A DNA stretch of 64,000 nucleotides from Pseudomonadota bacterium (GTDB lineage Bacteria; Pseudomonadota; Alphaproteobacteria; Rhizobiales; Xanthobacteraceae): NCBI GenBank assembly GCA_018242205.1, contig JAFECJ010000019.1:1-64000 (forward strand). Direction: 5' to 3'. The position numbers were made by a program, and so were the translations under genes. The notes below the pieces were generated by a model that worked only from the letters and a program-made list of their open reading frames with translations, was not told the origin of the DNA and did not search any database. Shown here piece by piece: positions 21,700 to 29,749 of the stretch (position 1 is its first letter; each line of letters starts with the position of its first letter).

Positions 21700-22641
21700 T
21701 CACTTTCGTTTGGCCATCGGTTTCGCGATTTCGCGCGCGCAGTCGATGAAAAGCTGGGCGGCCGGACTCAAGGTCCGGTTTGTCGGGGTGACGATGCCGT
21801 TGGCTACCGGCGCGATCGGCAACCGCACCGGCAGCGCCTTGATCTCCGAATGCCGGGGCGACATTTTCAGCGCGTCGTCATGGAAGAAGGTAAGGAATTG
21901 GCCCGTCGCCAGGAGGTTCATCCGCACTTCCGACGACATCGTCACCACGGTCGTGTGCGGATAGGCGAGCCCGCTCTTGCGGAACGCCTCCGAATAGATC
22001 GGCCCCAGGGCGTGTTCGGGCGGCGGCAGAACCCAGCGCTCGTCCACCAGTTCGGCAAGTTCGATCTTCCGCCGCCGGGCCAGCGGGTTTTGCGCTCCGG
22101 CAACCACAACATAAGAGGTGTCGTACAGTGTTTCGAAGGCGAACAACTCGTCAGTGAAGAGCTCGAGCCGCGGCACGATCAGCAGGTCGAGTTTGCGCTC
22201 GGTCAGTTCGCGGTGCAGCGTTTCGACCTGGGCCGACACGACGCGGAACACCATGCGCGGATGGTGGCGCAGTAACCGGTTGATGATCTCCGGAATGAAG
22301 CCGCCCGCCAGCGGCGCGATGCTGCCGACGCGCACTTCGCCCGCGGTCGGGTCGGCCAGAAACTCGATCCTTTTGATCGCCTGATAGAGCTCGTCGAACG
22401 CGGCTTCGCCGCCGTCGAGCAGGGCCCGCCCATAGTCGGTGAGCTCAATCCCTTGCGGGCTGCGATCGAGCAGGCGAACGCCGATGGCGGCCTCCAGTTC
22501 GCCGATCGAGCGCGATACGGCGGGCTGGGTCGTATTGAGCAGTGTCGCCGCTTTGCGCATGCTGCCGGCCTGCACCACGGTCATCAGAATGTGCAGGTCC
22601 TGAAGCTTGAGGCGGCGGCCGATGCGATCGCTGAGCTGCAT
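21700..22641 (-). CDS. LysR-family transcriptional regulator
   Basis: The N-terminal winged helix covers residues 1-65 (LQDLHILMTVVQAGSMRKAATLLNTTQPAVSRSIGELEAAIGVRLLDR). A periplasmic-binding-like effector domain follows to the C-terminus, 313 aa in all. I use the ATG at 22639-22641. A longer frame starting at a GTG (22677) would run through an 18-bp dyad that looks like an operator. It is divergent from the lactonase/binding-protein pair, the classic arrangement for a LysR activator of the neighbouring catabolic genes, so an aromatic-acid or lactone-type effector is likely. This last point is inference. Confidence 0.93.
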   Translation of the reverse strand: MQLSDRIGRRLKLQDLHILMTVVQAGSMRKAATLLNTTQPAVSRSIGELEAAIGVRLLDRSPQGIELTDYGRALLDGGEAAFDELYQAIKRIEFLADPTAGEVRVGSIAPLAGGFIPEIINRLLRHHPRMVFRVVSAQVETLHRELTERKLDLLIVPRLELFTDELFAFETLYDTSYVVVAGAQNPLARRRKIELAELVDERWVLPPPEHALGPIYSEAFRKSGLAYPHTTVVTMSSEVRMNLLATGQFLTFFHDDALKMSPRHSEIKALPVRLPIAPVANGIVTPTNRTLSPAAQLFIDCAREIAKPMAKRK

Positions 22642-22659
22642 CACGGGCCTATTGCGAAA

Positions 22660-22677
22660 GTGATATAGGTATATCAC
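22660..22677. promoter_or_regulatory. Dyad operator candidate between the LysR gene and the lactonase gene
   Basis: GTGATATA-GG-TATATCAC is a perfect 8-bp inverted repeat with a 2-bp centre, 19 bp upstream of the LysR start codon and about 210 bp before the divergent lactonase gene. Its AT-rich arms stand out in this GC-rich context. It is probably the autoregulatory site, although LysR sites often have longer spacing, so another dimeric regulator is possible. Confidence 0.55.
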
Positions 22678-22884
22678 AATTTAGCATTGTCTTGGCATAA
22701 CCGCATCCGCTATTTGTCGCCCCGCGGACAACGGGCATCCGCAGGACTTGTCAGCGACTTCGGGCGCTTTGGCGGACAGGCAGGTTGCCTCGCATGTTCC
22801 GCGGTTGCCGGCCGCCGCTGGCGGCGTTTGTCGCGACGAGAGAATGGTGCGATGCCAACGCACCCAAGTTTGAGGAACCGCCAT

Positions 22885-23739
22885 ATGAGCGCCAATCCGG
22901 ATTTTCTCGCCAAACGCCGCAAGCCCGTCTTCAAGCTGCCGGCTGGCGCCACCGACGCGCATTGCCACGTCTTCGGGCCCGGCGCGGTATTTCCCTATGC
23001 GCCGAACCGCCGCTACACGCCGGAAGACGCGCCGAAGGAGATGCTGCGCGCGCTGCACGATCACCTCGGCATCTCGCGCGCCGTCATCGTGCAGGCGAGC
23101 TGCCACGGCACCGACAACCGCGCCATGATGGATTGCCTCGCCTGGGATCCGAAGCGCTATCGCGGCGTCGCCATTGTCGACGACACCTTCACCGACGGCG
23201 ATTACGACAAGATGCACGCGGCCGGCGTCCGCGGTGTGCGCTTCAATTTCATCAAGCATCTCGGCGGCACGCCGGACATGGACGTGTTCTACAAGGTGAT
23301 CGACCGCATCAAGGGTAGGGGCTGGCACGTCGTGCTGCATCTCGGCGGGCCGGACATCATCCCGAACATGGAGACGATCAGGAAGCTGCCGCTGACTTTC
23401 GTCATCGACCACATGGGCCGCGTGCCGGCGAAGGACGGTCTCGATCAGCCGCCGTTCAAGGCGCTGATGGAACTCGCCAAGCTCGACAATTGCTGGATCA
23501 AGGTTTGCGGCGCCGAGCGTATCGACTTTCCGCCTTACGACAAGGCGGTGCCGGTGGCGCGCCGCATCCTCGAGACCATTCCGGACAAGGTGATGTGGGG
23601 CACTGACTTCCCACATCCCAATGCAAGCCACGAAGCCGACGAGGCCGACCTGGTCGATCTGGTGCCGCAGTTCGCCCCCGAGGCCGATCTGCAGCGCCGC
23701 GTTCTCGTCGACAACCCGGCGCGGCTCTACGAATTCTGA
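22885..23739 (+). CDS. Amidohydrolase, 2-pyrone-4,6-dicarboxylate lactonase (LigI)-like
   Basis: This is a member of the amidohydrolase-2 family, close in pattern to LigI, which opens 2-pyrone-4,6-dicarboxylate in the protocatechuate 4,5-cleavage pathway. Signatures are ATDAHCHVFGPGAVFPYAPNR (metal-binding HxH), VVQASCHGTDN-type AVIVQASCHGTDNRAMMD, GVRGVRFNFIKHLGG, TFVIDHMGRVP and VMWGTDFPHPN (active-site Asp). It has 284 aa. TGAGGA eight bases before the ATG at 22885 fixes the start over the longer frame from 22687. No other lig genes are visible, so the true substrate could be a different lactone. Confidence 0.85.
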   Translation: MSANPDFLAKRRKPVFKLPAGATDAHCHVFGPGAVFPYAPNRRYTPEDAPKEMLRALHDHLGISRAVIVQASCHGTDNRAMMDCLAWDPKRYRGVAIVDDTFTDGDYDKMHAAGVRGVRFNFIKHLGGTPDMDVFYKVIDRIKGRGWHVVLHLGGPDIIPNMETIRKLPLTFVIDHMGRVPAKDGLDQPPFKALMELAKLDNCWIKVCGAERIDFPPYDKAVPVARRILETIPDKVMWGTDFPHPNASHEADEADLVDLVPQFAPEADLQRRVLVDNPARLYEF

Positions 23740-23789
23740 GCGGCCGCTGTCGGCCGTGCCTGAAAACCAGAAAGTGGAGGAAACCTGTA

Positions 23790-24779
23790 ATGAAGAATGA
23801 ATTTTTCAAGCGCACGCGCCGCGGTCTGTTGATGGCCGTGCCGATGGCGATCGCCTTCGCCGCGATGCCGCAGGCGCAGGCCGCCTGGCCGGAGAAGCCG
23901 GTGCGCATCGTGCTGCCGTTCGGCGCCGGCGGCGTCGGCGACGTCACCGCGCGCATCGTCGCGGAAAAGCTGTCGACGCTGCTCGGCCAGCGCTTCAATA
24001 TCGAAAACATGCCGGGGCCGGCCGGCATCACCGCCGCGCGCGCGGTCATCACGGCGGCGCCCGACGGCTATACGCTCGGCCTCCTGAGCAACGGCACCGC
24101 GGCCGCGGTGGCGACCTTCAAGAAGCTGCCGTTCGATCCGCTCAAGGACTTCGAAATGGTCTCGACCATGGGCCAGTTCGACGCCGTGCTCGCGGTGTCG
24201 TCAAAGTCGGACTTCAAGACGCTCGGCGACTTCATCAAGGCCGCCAAGGCCACTCCCGGCAAGCTCAATGTCGGCACCATCGCCGCCGGCTCGACGCAGA
24301 ACCTCGGCGCCGAGTTCTTCAAGTCGGTCGCCGATATCAACGTCATCATCGTGCCGTATAAGAATTCGCCGGACATCGTGGTTGGCCTGCTGCGCAACGA
24401 CGTGCAGATGATGCTCGACTTCCCGCCGGCGGTGAAAGGTCAGGTGAGTTCGGGCGACCTGCGGCTTCTGGCGACGGCCGCCGAGAAGCGCTCGAAAGTC
24501 TATCCGGACGTGCCGACCGGCGCCGAGCAGGGCCTCAAGGGTTTCAAGGTCTATTCCTGGAACGCCATCTTCGCGCCGAAGGGCACGCCGAAGGAGATCG
24601 TCGAGAAGCTCAACAAGGCGATCCATGAAGCGGTCGCCATGAAGGATGTGCAGGAGCAGTTCGCCAAGCTCGGCATCGAGGCGCACGCCTCGTCGCCGGA
24701 AGAACTGACCAAGCGTCTGACCGACGACATCGCCAATTTGAACGCGGTCGTCGACAAGGCCGGCATCCAGCGCAAGTAG
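23790..24779 (+). CDS. Bug-family tripartite tricarboxylate transporter substrate-binding protein
   Basis: This is a periplasmic solute receptor of the Bug/TctC type. The signal peptide is MKNEFFKRTRRGLLMAVPMAIAFAAMPQAQA, followed by WPEKPVRIVLPFGAGGVGDVTARIVAEKL, which carries the usual N-terminal pattern. The rest (329 aa) is typical of the family. GGAGG lies about eight bases upstream. It lies 50 bp downstream of the LigI-like gene and ends at a strong terminator, so the two form an operon that pairs uptake with hydrolysis. The membrane subunits TctA and TctB are absent here, as is common for orphan Bug proteins. Confidence 0.92.
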   Translation: MKNEFFKRTRRGLLMAVPMAIAFAAMPQAQAAWPEKPVRIVLPFGAGGVGDVTARIVAEKLSTLLGQRFNIENMPGPAGITAARAVITAAPDGYTLGLLSNGTAAAVATFKKLPFDPLKDFEMVSTMGQFDAVLAVSSKSDFKTLGDFIKAAKATPGKLNVGTIAAGSTQNLGAEFFKSVADINVIIVPYKNSPDIVVGLLRNDVQMMLDFPPAVKGQVSSGDLRLLATAAEKRSKVYPDVPTGAEQGLKGFKVYSWNAIFAPKGTPKEIVEKLNKAIHEAVAMKDVQEQFAKLGIEAHASSPEELTKRLTDDIANLNAVVDKAGIQRK

Positions 24780-24831
24780 GGCGCGCTCGCGCGCCCGAAA
24801 GTCAGCGACGGATCAATGATCGATGCAGAGT

Positions 24832-24871
24832 CCGGGCCCGCGCGTCGCACGCGCGGGCCCGGTACGTTTTT
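24832..24871 (+). terminator. Terminator of the lactonase/binding-protein operon
   Basis: A perfect 13-bp stem (24832-24844 with 24850-24862) with a 5-nt loop is followed by TACG and five T. It lies about 50 bp after the stop codon at 24779. Confidence 0.92.
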
Positions 24872-24956
24872 GCGGCACTGTCGCCGGTTATTTCGCTCCC
24901 TGCGGAGGCACGACTTCGCCGCGGCGGTCAACGCTTCGTCGCTTTTGTCCGGGAAA

Positions 24957-26168
24957 TCAGGCCGCGGACGCTTCAGTGATCGCGGGAGCGTCGGCCGGCC
25001 GTGCGTGGCGCTCCAGGAGCCGCGGCAGCAGGCGCACGATGTCCTTCTGCAGCGCGCTCGCCGCCTGCGCCTTGGCGGCATATTCGGCCCGCTCGCGGTC
25101 GAATTCCGCGACCAGTTCGCGGACCGTCGCTTCCGAATTTTCGCGCGCCACCTTGATGACGGTGTCGAGGAAGCCGATGTGCTTGTCCTTGGCGGCGATA
25201 GTCTCCTGCGCCGCGTCGAGCTCGGCGCGGATCGCGCTCAACACCGAGGACAACGTCTCGCTGGATTGAACGAGCGCGGCCTTGTCGGCGTCGAGTTCGG
25301 CGACGCGGGCGTCGCGGTCGTTGATCAGGGCCTGCAATTCGGCGATCCGGCGTTCGCCATTATCGACGTGGCTCTTGAGTTCGGCATCGAAGCGGCGCTG
25401 CAGGCGATCCTCGACCTGCGCAAGCTGGATGGCGTTGGCGGTGAGCGCGGCGCTGAGCTGGGCGCGCAGATCCTCGATCAGGGCCCTGGACTCGGCGAGA
25501 TCCGTACTCTGGTCATTGAGCGCGCTCTGGCTGGTCACCAGCCGCACCATCGAGTGATTGGCATCGCGCAGCGCGGTCGCCAGTTTCGACTCCAGCGCGA
25601 CCTTGTCGTTTTCGGATTCGAGCAACCTGCGGGTCAACTCGGCGACTTCGCCGTCGCGTGACTGGGCGAGTTCGTGCAAGGAGCCGAGGGTTGCCGCGTT
25701 ACTTTCGATCTGATGGCGGGCGCGTTGCAGTTCCTGCGCCTGCTGGTCGCGCAGGGTACTCAGGTCGGCGATACGCCGGTCGCGCTCGCGGAGCAGCATC
25801 TCCTGTTCGACGATCCTTGCCTGCAACTCGGTGACGCGCGGATCATCGGGCATCGGCGCCCGGGGCCACAGCCGCCCGTCGGGGTCGAGAGCGGCCGGCG
25901 GTTGAGCCGGTTCCCGGCGTGGCGCGGTGTGGTGGGGCGTTGCTGCCGGCGTTGCCGGCGCGGCTCTTGGCGCGACGAGGGTCTTGAGCAGCGGAGCAGG
26001 TTTCGGCCCAGCACCGCGCGCCGGCCGCCGACCGCCGTTGAGGGTGTCGATGCGGGTCGCCAGCGCCGCCAGCCGCTGCGACAGCTCGTCGATGCCGGGG
26101 GGCTCTGCGCTGGTGGGGGATTGTGCCGGTTGCATGCGCCTCAGGTCGCCATCTGTCGGACGACTCAT
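24957..26168 (-). CDS. Coiled-coil protein of unknown function, 403 aa
   Basis: I do not recognise a family. Residues about 1-105 are proline/alanine-rich and disordered-looking, with a short helix at ELSQRLAALATRIDTL. From about residue 110 to 385 the protein is a long coiled coil rich in Glu, Arg, Leu and Ala (VTELQARIVEQEMLLRERDRRIADLSTLRDQQ and so on). There is no signal peptide or membrane helix, so it is probably a cytoplasmic scaffold or filament-like protein. The ATG at 26166-26168 has AAGGG directly before it. The following 140 bp, up to the CHRD terminator, hold no gene. Confidence 0.8.
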   Translation of the reverse strand: MSRPTDGDLRRMQPAQSPTSAEPPGIDELSQRLAALATRIDTLNGGRRPARGAGPKPAPLLKTLVAPRAAPATPAATPHHTAPRREPAQPPAALDPDGRLWPRAPMPDDPRVTELQARIVEQEMLLRERDRRIADLSTLRDQQAQELQRARHQIESNAATLGSLHELAQSRDGEVAELTRRLLESENDKVALESKLATALRDANHSMVRLVTSQSALNDQSTDLAESRALIEDLRAQLSAALTANAIQLAQVEDRLQRRFDAELKSHVDNGERRIAELQALINDRDARVAELDADKAALVQSSETLSSVLSAIRAELDAAQETIAAKDKHIGFLDTVIKVARENSEATVRELVAEFDRERAEYAAKAQAASALQKDIVRLLPRLLERHARPADAPAITEASAA

Positions 26169-26232
26169 CCCTTAATGACAATTAACCATCATCTGGGCGT
26201 GATTAACGACCGGTTAACAAGGCGCCGGCACG

Positions 26233-26260
26233 AAAACGGCCCGCCTTCGCAGGCGGGCCG
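26233..26260 (-). terminator. Terminator of the CHRD gene
   Basis: A 9-bp stem (26237-26245 with 26252-26260) with a 6-nt loop is followed on the minus strand by TTTT. It lies about 50 bp past the CHRD stop codon. Confidence 0.7.
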
Positions 26261-26312
26261 GGGGCCGCTTCTTGATCGTTGTGCGCGGTCGCGCGGCTCC
26301 TTGACGCCCTGA

Positions 26313-26756
26313 TTACTTGGTCACCTGGCCGCGGATTTCGCCGCCCTTATGCGCCGCGGTGTGGACGTTGACGTACATCTTGCCGGCCATGAGGTCCGCT
26401 GCCTGGGCGTCGGTCAGCGTCGCCTTGCCCTCGAAGGGGCTCGCCGCCTTGTCGGCGCTGGTGAAGATCGGCACCGCGACGCCGCCGTTCTTGCCCGGAT
26501 CGCCGATATGGAAATGCGCGGCGACGGCCGGGCCGGTGAGGCCGCTATAACTGCCTTTCCAGCTCAAGGTCTTGGTGGCGGAGTCATAGGTCGCGGTGAC
26601 TTCGCCCTTGCCGGCGCTGTCGTTGGGCGGAACTTCACTGGCGCCGGACATGGCGGCCTTGAGGTTGACGGTCGCGGCCCAGACGGGCGCGGCTAGCGAC
26701 AGCGCTGCGATCAGGGCCGCGCCGGTGAGTGCCGGGCGCAGAAAGCGGGATATCAT
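26313..26756 (-). CDS. Exported CHRD-domain protein
   Basis: A signal peptide (MISRFLRPALTGAALIAALSLAAPVWA) is followed by one CHRD domain covering the mature protein, 147 aa in all. Typical pieces are LKAAMSGASEVPPNDSAGKGEVTATYD, VAAHFHIGDPGKNGGVAVPIF and KMYVNVHTAAHKGGEIRGQV. CHRD domains were first described in chordin. Bacterial members are small secreted or periplasmic proteins of unknown biochemical role. CTGGAGG lies six bases before the ATG. The gene stands alone with its own terminator. Confidence 0.9.
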   Translation of the reverse strand: MISRFLRPALTGAALIAALSLAAPVWAATVNLKAAMSGASEVPPNDSAGKGEVTATYDSATKTLSWKGSYSGLTGPAVAAHFHIGDPGKNGGVAVPIFTSADKAASPFEGKATLTDAQAADLMAGKMYVNVHTAAHKGGEIRGQVTK

Positions 26757-26849
26757 TGGCGGCCTCCAGGTTTTGTTCGAACGGCGGCCGGGTTGCTGGC
26801 CGCCCCAAAGCCAACACCGAAGGGCTGCGGATATTCCGAGTGGAGAGGC

Positions 26850-27068
26850 TCAAGCCACCGCTTCGTCGCGCGGCAGGGTGTCGAGGTCGATCGACGTGCA
26901 CGAGGCCGTGCCGCAGGTGTCGCATTCCCAGTAATGGCGGATCTCGCCGCCGTCGACGAACTCGGATGCCACGGGCGCGATCAATTGGTCGCCGCACTGG
27001 GTGCAGTGCAACGGTGTGCCGAAGGTGCGGATCATTGAGAACGTGGCCGGGTAGCAGTGGAGCTGCAT
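26850..27068 (-). CDS. Small zinc-ribbon protein, 72 aa
   Basis: Two CxxC pairs (CTQC near residue 22 and CDTC near residue 49) with YWECDTCGT form a likely zinc ribbon. There are no other recognisable motifs. The start is well supported by AGGAGG six bases before the ATG at 27066-27068. The protein is rich in cysteine and histidine for its size and has an acidic tail. Such ribbons occur in small regulators and in nucleic-acid or protein adapters, and nothing here decides between them. Confidence 0.75.
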   Translation of the reverse strand: MQLHCYPATFSMIRTFGTPLHCTQCGDQLIAPVASEFVDGGEIRHYWECDTCGTASCTSIDLDTLPRDEAVA

Positions 27069-27347
27069 GGTGGCCTCCTAGTGTCACCTTGAGTCGTCCG
27101 TGGACGCGAAGGTGGAGGCCAACCATGGCGGCGGCGAGACAGATTGGTGGAACTGTGGTGGCCGCCAAGGCAAAGTTTTGTGACGCGCTTGAATGCATCG
27201 CATTCAAAAGTGCAGCGCAGCAAAATGCCAAACGTCAGGATGCGCACGACAATTCATGCCGCGCACGGCCAGTGCCGCGTGTCACGGTAGCGTCATGGTT
27301 CGGCCGGGACACGCGGCAGCCTTTATTCGCACGCCGCGATCGAACGG

Positions 27348-27704
27348 TCAGGCGTCGAGATCGTCTTCGAGCGGCGGCAGTTGTCGGATCGGCCCGGTCG
27401 AGAGACTGATCTTTTTGCGCTGTGACGGCAGGCTTTCGGCGACCTTCGGCGTCTTGCGCGATTTATCGTAGAGGTCCGAGCCGAGATTGCCGCCGTGCTC
27501 GGCGAGATCGTCCTCCTCGCAACTGGCGGCGATGGCGATGCCGAGCGAGGCGAGATGCGCGCGGCGATAGCAATAGACCGCCAGCATGGCGCGGGTATTC
27601 GGCGGTACGGCGTCGATCAACGCGGGCAGACCTTGCGGCGTGACGCGATAAAGTTGACCGAGCAAACTCTCAGGGACGGGACAGGTCTCTTCATTGAGGC
27701 GCAT
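27348..27704 (-). CDS. Hypothetical protein, 118 aa
   Basis: This is a soluble protein with a helical N-terminal half (LLGQLYRVTPQGLPALIDAVPPNTRAMLAVYCYRRAHLASLGIAIAASC) and a basic, low-complexity C-terminal half ending in an acidic LEDDLDA. GGAGG lies seven bases upstream of the ATG. I recognise no family. The 280 bp between this gene and the zinc-ribbon gene show no further gene. Confidence 0.7.
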   Translation of the reverse strand: MRLNEETCPVPESLLGQLYRVTPQGLPALIDAVPPNTRAMLAVYCYRRAHLASLGIAIAASCEEDDLAEHGGNLGSDLYDKSRKTPKVAESLPSQRKKISLSTGPIRQLPPLEDDLDA

Positions 27705-27851
27705 GCAGAATCCTCCAACCCGAAGATTCCCATGTGCCCTGATTTGGTTAACAAGAAGGAAATGGGGCGCGAGCCGACGTTGCCGGCAAGCGCGAGCGAA
27801 CGATCGGTGTCGGCGACAAATTCGGTGCGCGTCAAACTCGCCCGCGGGCAG

Positions 27852-28802
27852 CTAGATGGGACAGTTCCCTTGTTTTGCAAGAGCGGAGATCGTGGCGTCG
27901 ATCTCAGCAGAAGTCCGCTTTTCCGGATCGATGCTTACGTAGCGCTGGAGCGGCCTAATGGCTTTACAAAATTCGCCAGCGGCCCGGTAAGCCCGCGTGG
28001 CATAGAAGAATTGAAGGTACTCGAGCGTCTTAATGTCATTTGCAAGATCAATTCCTCTCTCAAATTCCTCGCCGGCCTCTGCATTCCGACTCAGTTTTTC
28101 GAGAATGAATCCACGCCAATCTGAAAAGGCCAGAATTGTAGCGATATCGTTTGGAAAATATTCGATGATCTCTAGTGCCCTCTTGTAATTCCCCATCCAA
28201 TACATGCTCTTCGCCGTGTTGTACCCAACACCGCCGTCCTTCCCGCAAGTTGCTAGAAACCGTTCTCCGATATCGGCCGCTTTTTTAAACTCCTTATCGG
28301 AGTTGAGCGCGTACACGAGATCCACAGCCAACGGTGGGCTGCAAGGGGACTCTAGAAATTTTCTCGCTGTGCTGCGGACCTTGGCGTCGTCCGAAAACTT
28401 GAGAACTTCAATGTTTTCCATGCCAGGCCGAGATCGAGCCCCAAGCGGGTTCTTGCAATAAGCCGTCAAGTTTTCCGTGGCGGCTTCACCACGGTTCTTA
28501 TAACCGACAGTGGCAAGTGCTCTTCGGAGCGCATCTATCGCGTCCGGGTCGCATTTGTTGAGCCGCAGTTCGTCAAGCCGAAATTTTACGGCCGCTGCCC
28601 CTTCGATTGGCGGAGGGAGGTTGATACCGAGACCCTTATAGATTTCGTCGTATTTGTGCGCCTCGGTCCAAAAGATGTAAGCAATCACCGCAGCGGCGCC
28701 TAACGCAGCACAGGCGATCGCTACGATGTAGAAAACCGGCCAATTCTTTTGAGCTTTATTCTGGGACTCATTAAAGCGCTGTTCGGGAAATATGTCGGTC
28801 AC
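27852..28802 (-). CDS. Membrane-anchored helical-repeat (TPR-like) protein
   Basis: A short cytoplasmic N-terminus is followed by one transmembrane helix (WPVFYIVAIACAALGAAAVIAYIFW), then a periplasmic region of helical hairpins. Segments such as NTAKSMYWMGNYKRALEIIEYFPND and SRNAEAGEEFERGIDLANDIKTLEYLQFFY read like TPR repeats, and six cysteines are scattered along it. I favour the GTG at 28800-28802, which has GAAAGG upstream. In-frame alternatives are the ATG at 28847 and a TTG at 28904. The gene is visibly less GC-rich than its surroundings and is probably acquired. No partner gene suggests a function. Confidence 0.65.
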   Translation of the reverse strand: MTDIFPEQRFNESQNKAQKNWPVFYIVAIACAALGAAAVIAYIFWTEAHKYDEIYKGLGINLPPPIEGAAAVKFRLDELRLNKCDPDAIDALRRALATVGYKNRGEAATENLTAYCKNPLGARSRPGMENIEVLKFSDDAKVRSTARKFLESPCSPPLAVDLVYALNSDKEFKKAADIGERFLATCGKDGGVGYNTAKSMYWMGNYKRALEIIEYFPNDIATILAFSDWRGFILEKLSRNAEAGEEFERGIDLANDIKTLEYLQFFYATRAYRAAGEFCKAIRPLQRYVSIDPEKRTSAEIDATISALAKQGNCPI

Positions 28803-29349
28803 TGAAGGCGGCCTTTCAGAGTCGTCACAAATAAGATTACGCCACATTCGACTAGGGGTTTCAATCGTGCCGGCGCGGTTGTGCGAATAGGAACGTAGGC
28901 CCAATTCGGTCGCATGCGAATCTGATGTGAAGCGGCCGGGAACGGCGCCCGGACGAGGTTCAATCTGCGGTCGGCGGTGGCAGCGGTCGGCCCGGCTGGC
29001 AGTAAGCGCACAACTACGCCAACATCAGGTTGGGAGGCGCGCCTTACGCTCTCGGTTTAAGACTTCGAGTCCAAGCCTGGCATCGCTGCAACGGAACAGT
29101 CGCTCGTTGATCTTCTCACGGCTGGCGACCACTGCAGAACCATTGCAAAGGTAGCGGTTAGTCCGCGTTCTGGCCGCGTGTGCCTTCCGGGTCGCGACGC
29201 GGCGCAGGCCGGACGAGCGCTTCAAAGTCATCGTTGATGCAGTCCGGGGCGTTTGTGAATTTGGTGGACAAATATCCCGGCGGCGCGACGGCCTTAAGCC
29301 TCGCAACAAAAACCGATTTAGATCGCTGAAAACGCATTAGAAAAAAGGT
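28803..29349. other. Gap between the acquired-looking gene and tRNA-Lys
   Basis: No convincing gene is visible. A 94-codon frame at 29025-29309 on the minus strand is arginine-rich and matches nothing I know. The sequence has mixed composition and ends directly at the 3' end of tRNA-Lys, a usual place for integrated DNA, but I found no integrase and no repeat of the tRNA end. Confidence 0.4.
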
Positions 29350-29425
29350 TGGTGAGCGCGCTGGGACTCGAACCCAGGACCTACTGATTAAAAGTCAGTT
29401 GCTCTACCGCCTGAGCTACGCGCTC
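29350..29425 (-). tRNA. tRNA-Lys (anticodon UUU)
   Basis: The minus strand folds as a complete tRNA. The acceptor GAGCGCG pairs with CGCGCTC, the D-arm contains AGCTCAGGCGGTAGAGC, and the anticodon stem ACTGA/TCAGT encloses CTTTTAA (anticodon TTT). The T-arm is CTGGG-TTCGAGT-CCCAG. The discriminator A (29353) is followed by an encoded CCA (29350-29352). It decodes AAA and AAG lysine codons. The next stretch upstream (29426-29541) holds no gene. Confidence 0.96.
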
Positions 29426-29541
29426 ATCCGCCGCAAGAGACGCCCGCCGTGACAAGGCCTGAGGCGCCGGAACCGGCACACGCATGGACCGCACCCGCGA
29501 AATAGGGTGCCGTGGCAGCAAGACCATGCGCGTTGGGCCGC

Positions 29542-29570
29542 TGTGTAGGGGGGCGTGCCGCCCGGGTCAA
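29542..29570 (-). promoter_or_regulatory. Candidate promoter of tRNA-Lys
   Basis: On the minus strand TTGACC (29565-29570) and TACACA (29542-29547) are separated by exactly 17 bases, about 115 bp before the tRNA. The rest of the tRNA to M20 gap (29426-29749) shows no other feature. Confidence 0.45.
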
Positions 29571-29749
29571 TAGCCTGCCGGGGCCGGGTTTTGCCCTGTT
29601 GACGGCCGAAATCCGATGAAAACCCCGCCATTTATGCCCATATGTTGAACTCGCGTGCCAGCGTCCGGCTTTGCTATGGTGCGGGTCACGCCGAATCCCG
29701 CCTGTCATCCGTCCCGGCCCCGCAGCCGTCCTGAGGAGTTCGCCAAGTC

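Noticed and set aside
29064..29072. TTCGAGTCC, a 9-mer identical to part of a tRNA T-arm, considered as an attachment-site remnant
   Set aside because: The match does not extend into neighbouring tRNA bases and is in the opposite orientation to tRNA-Lys. Nine bases is within chance.
29025..29309. 94-codon minus-strand frame next to tRNA-Lys
   Set aside because: It is arginine-rich with no motif and no ribosome-binding site. It is more likely non-coding or a decayed remnant.
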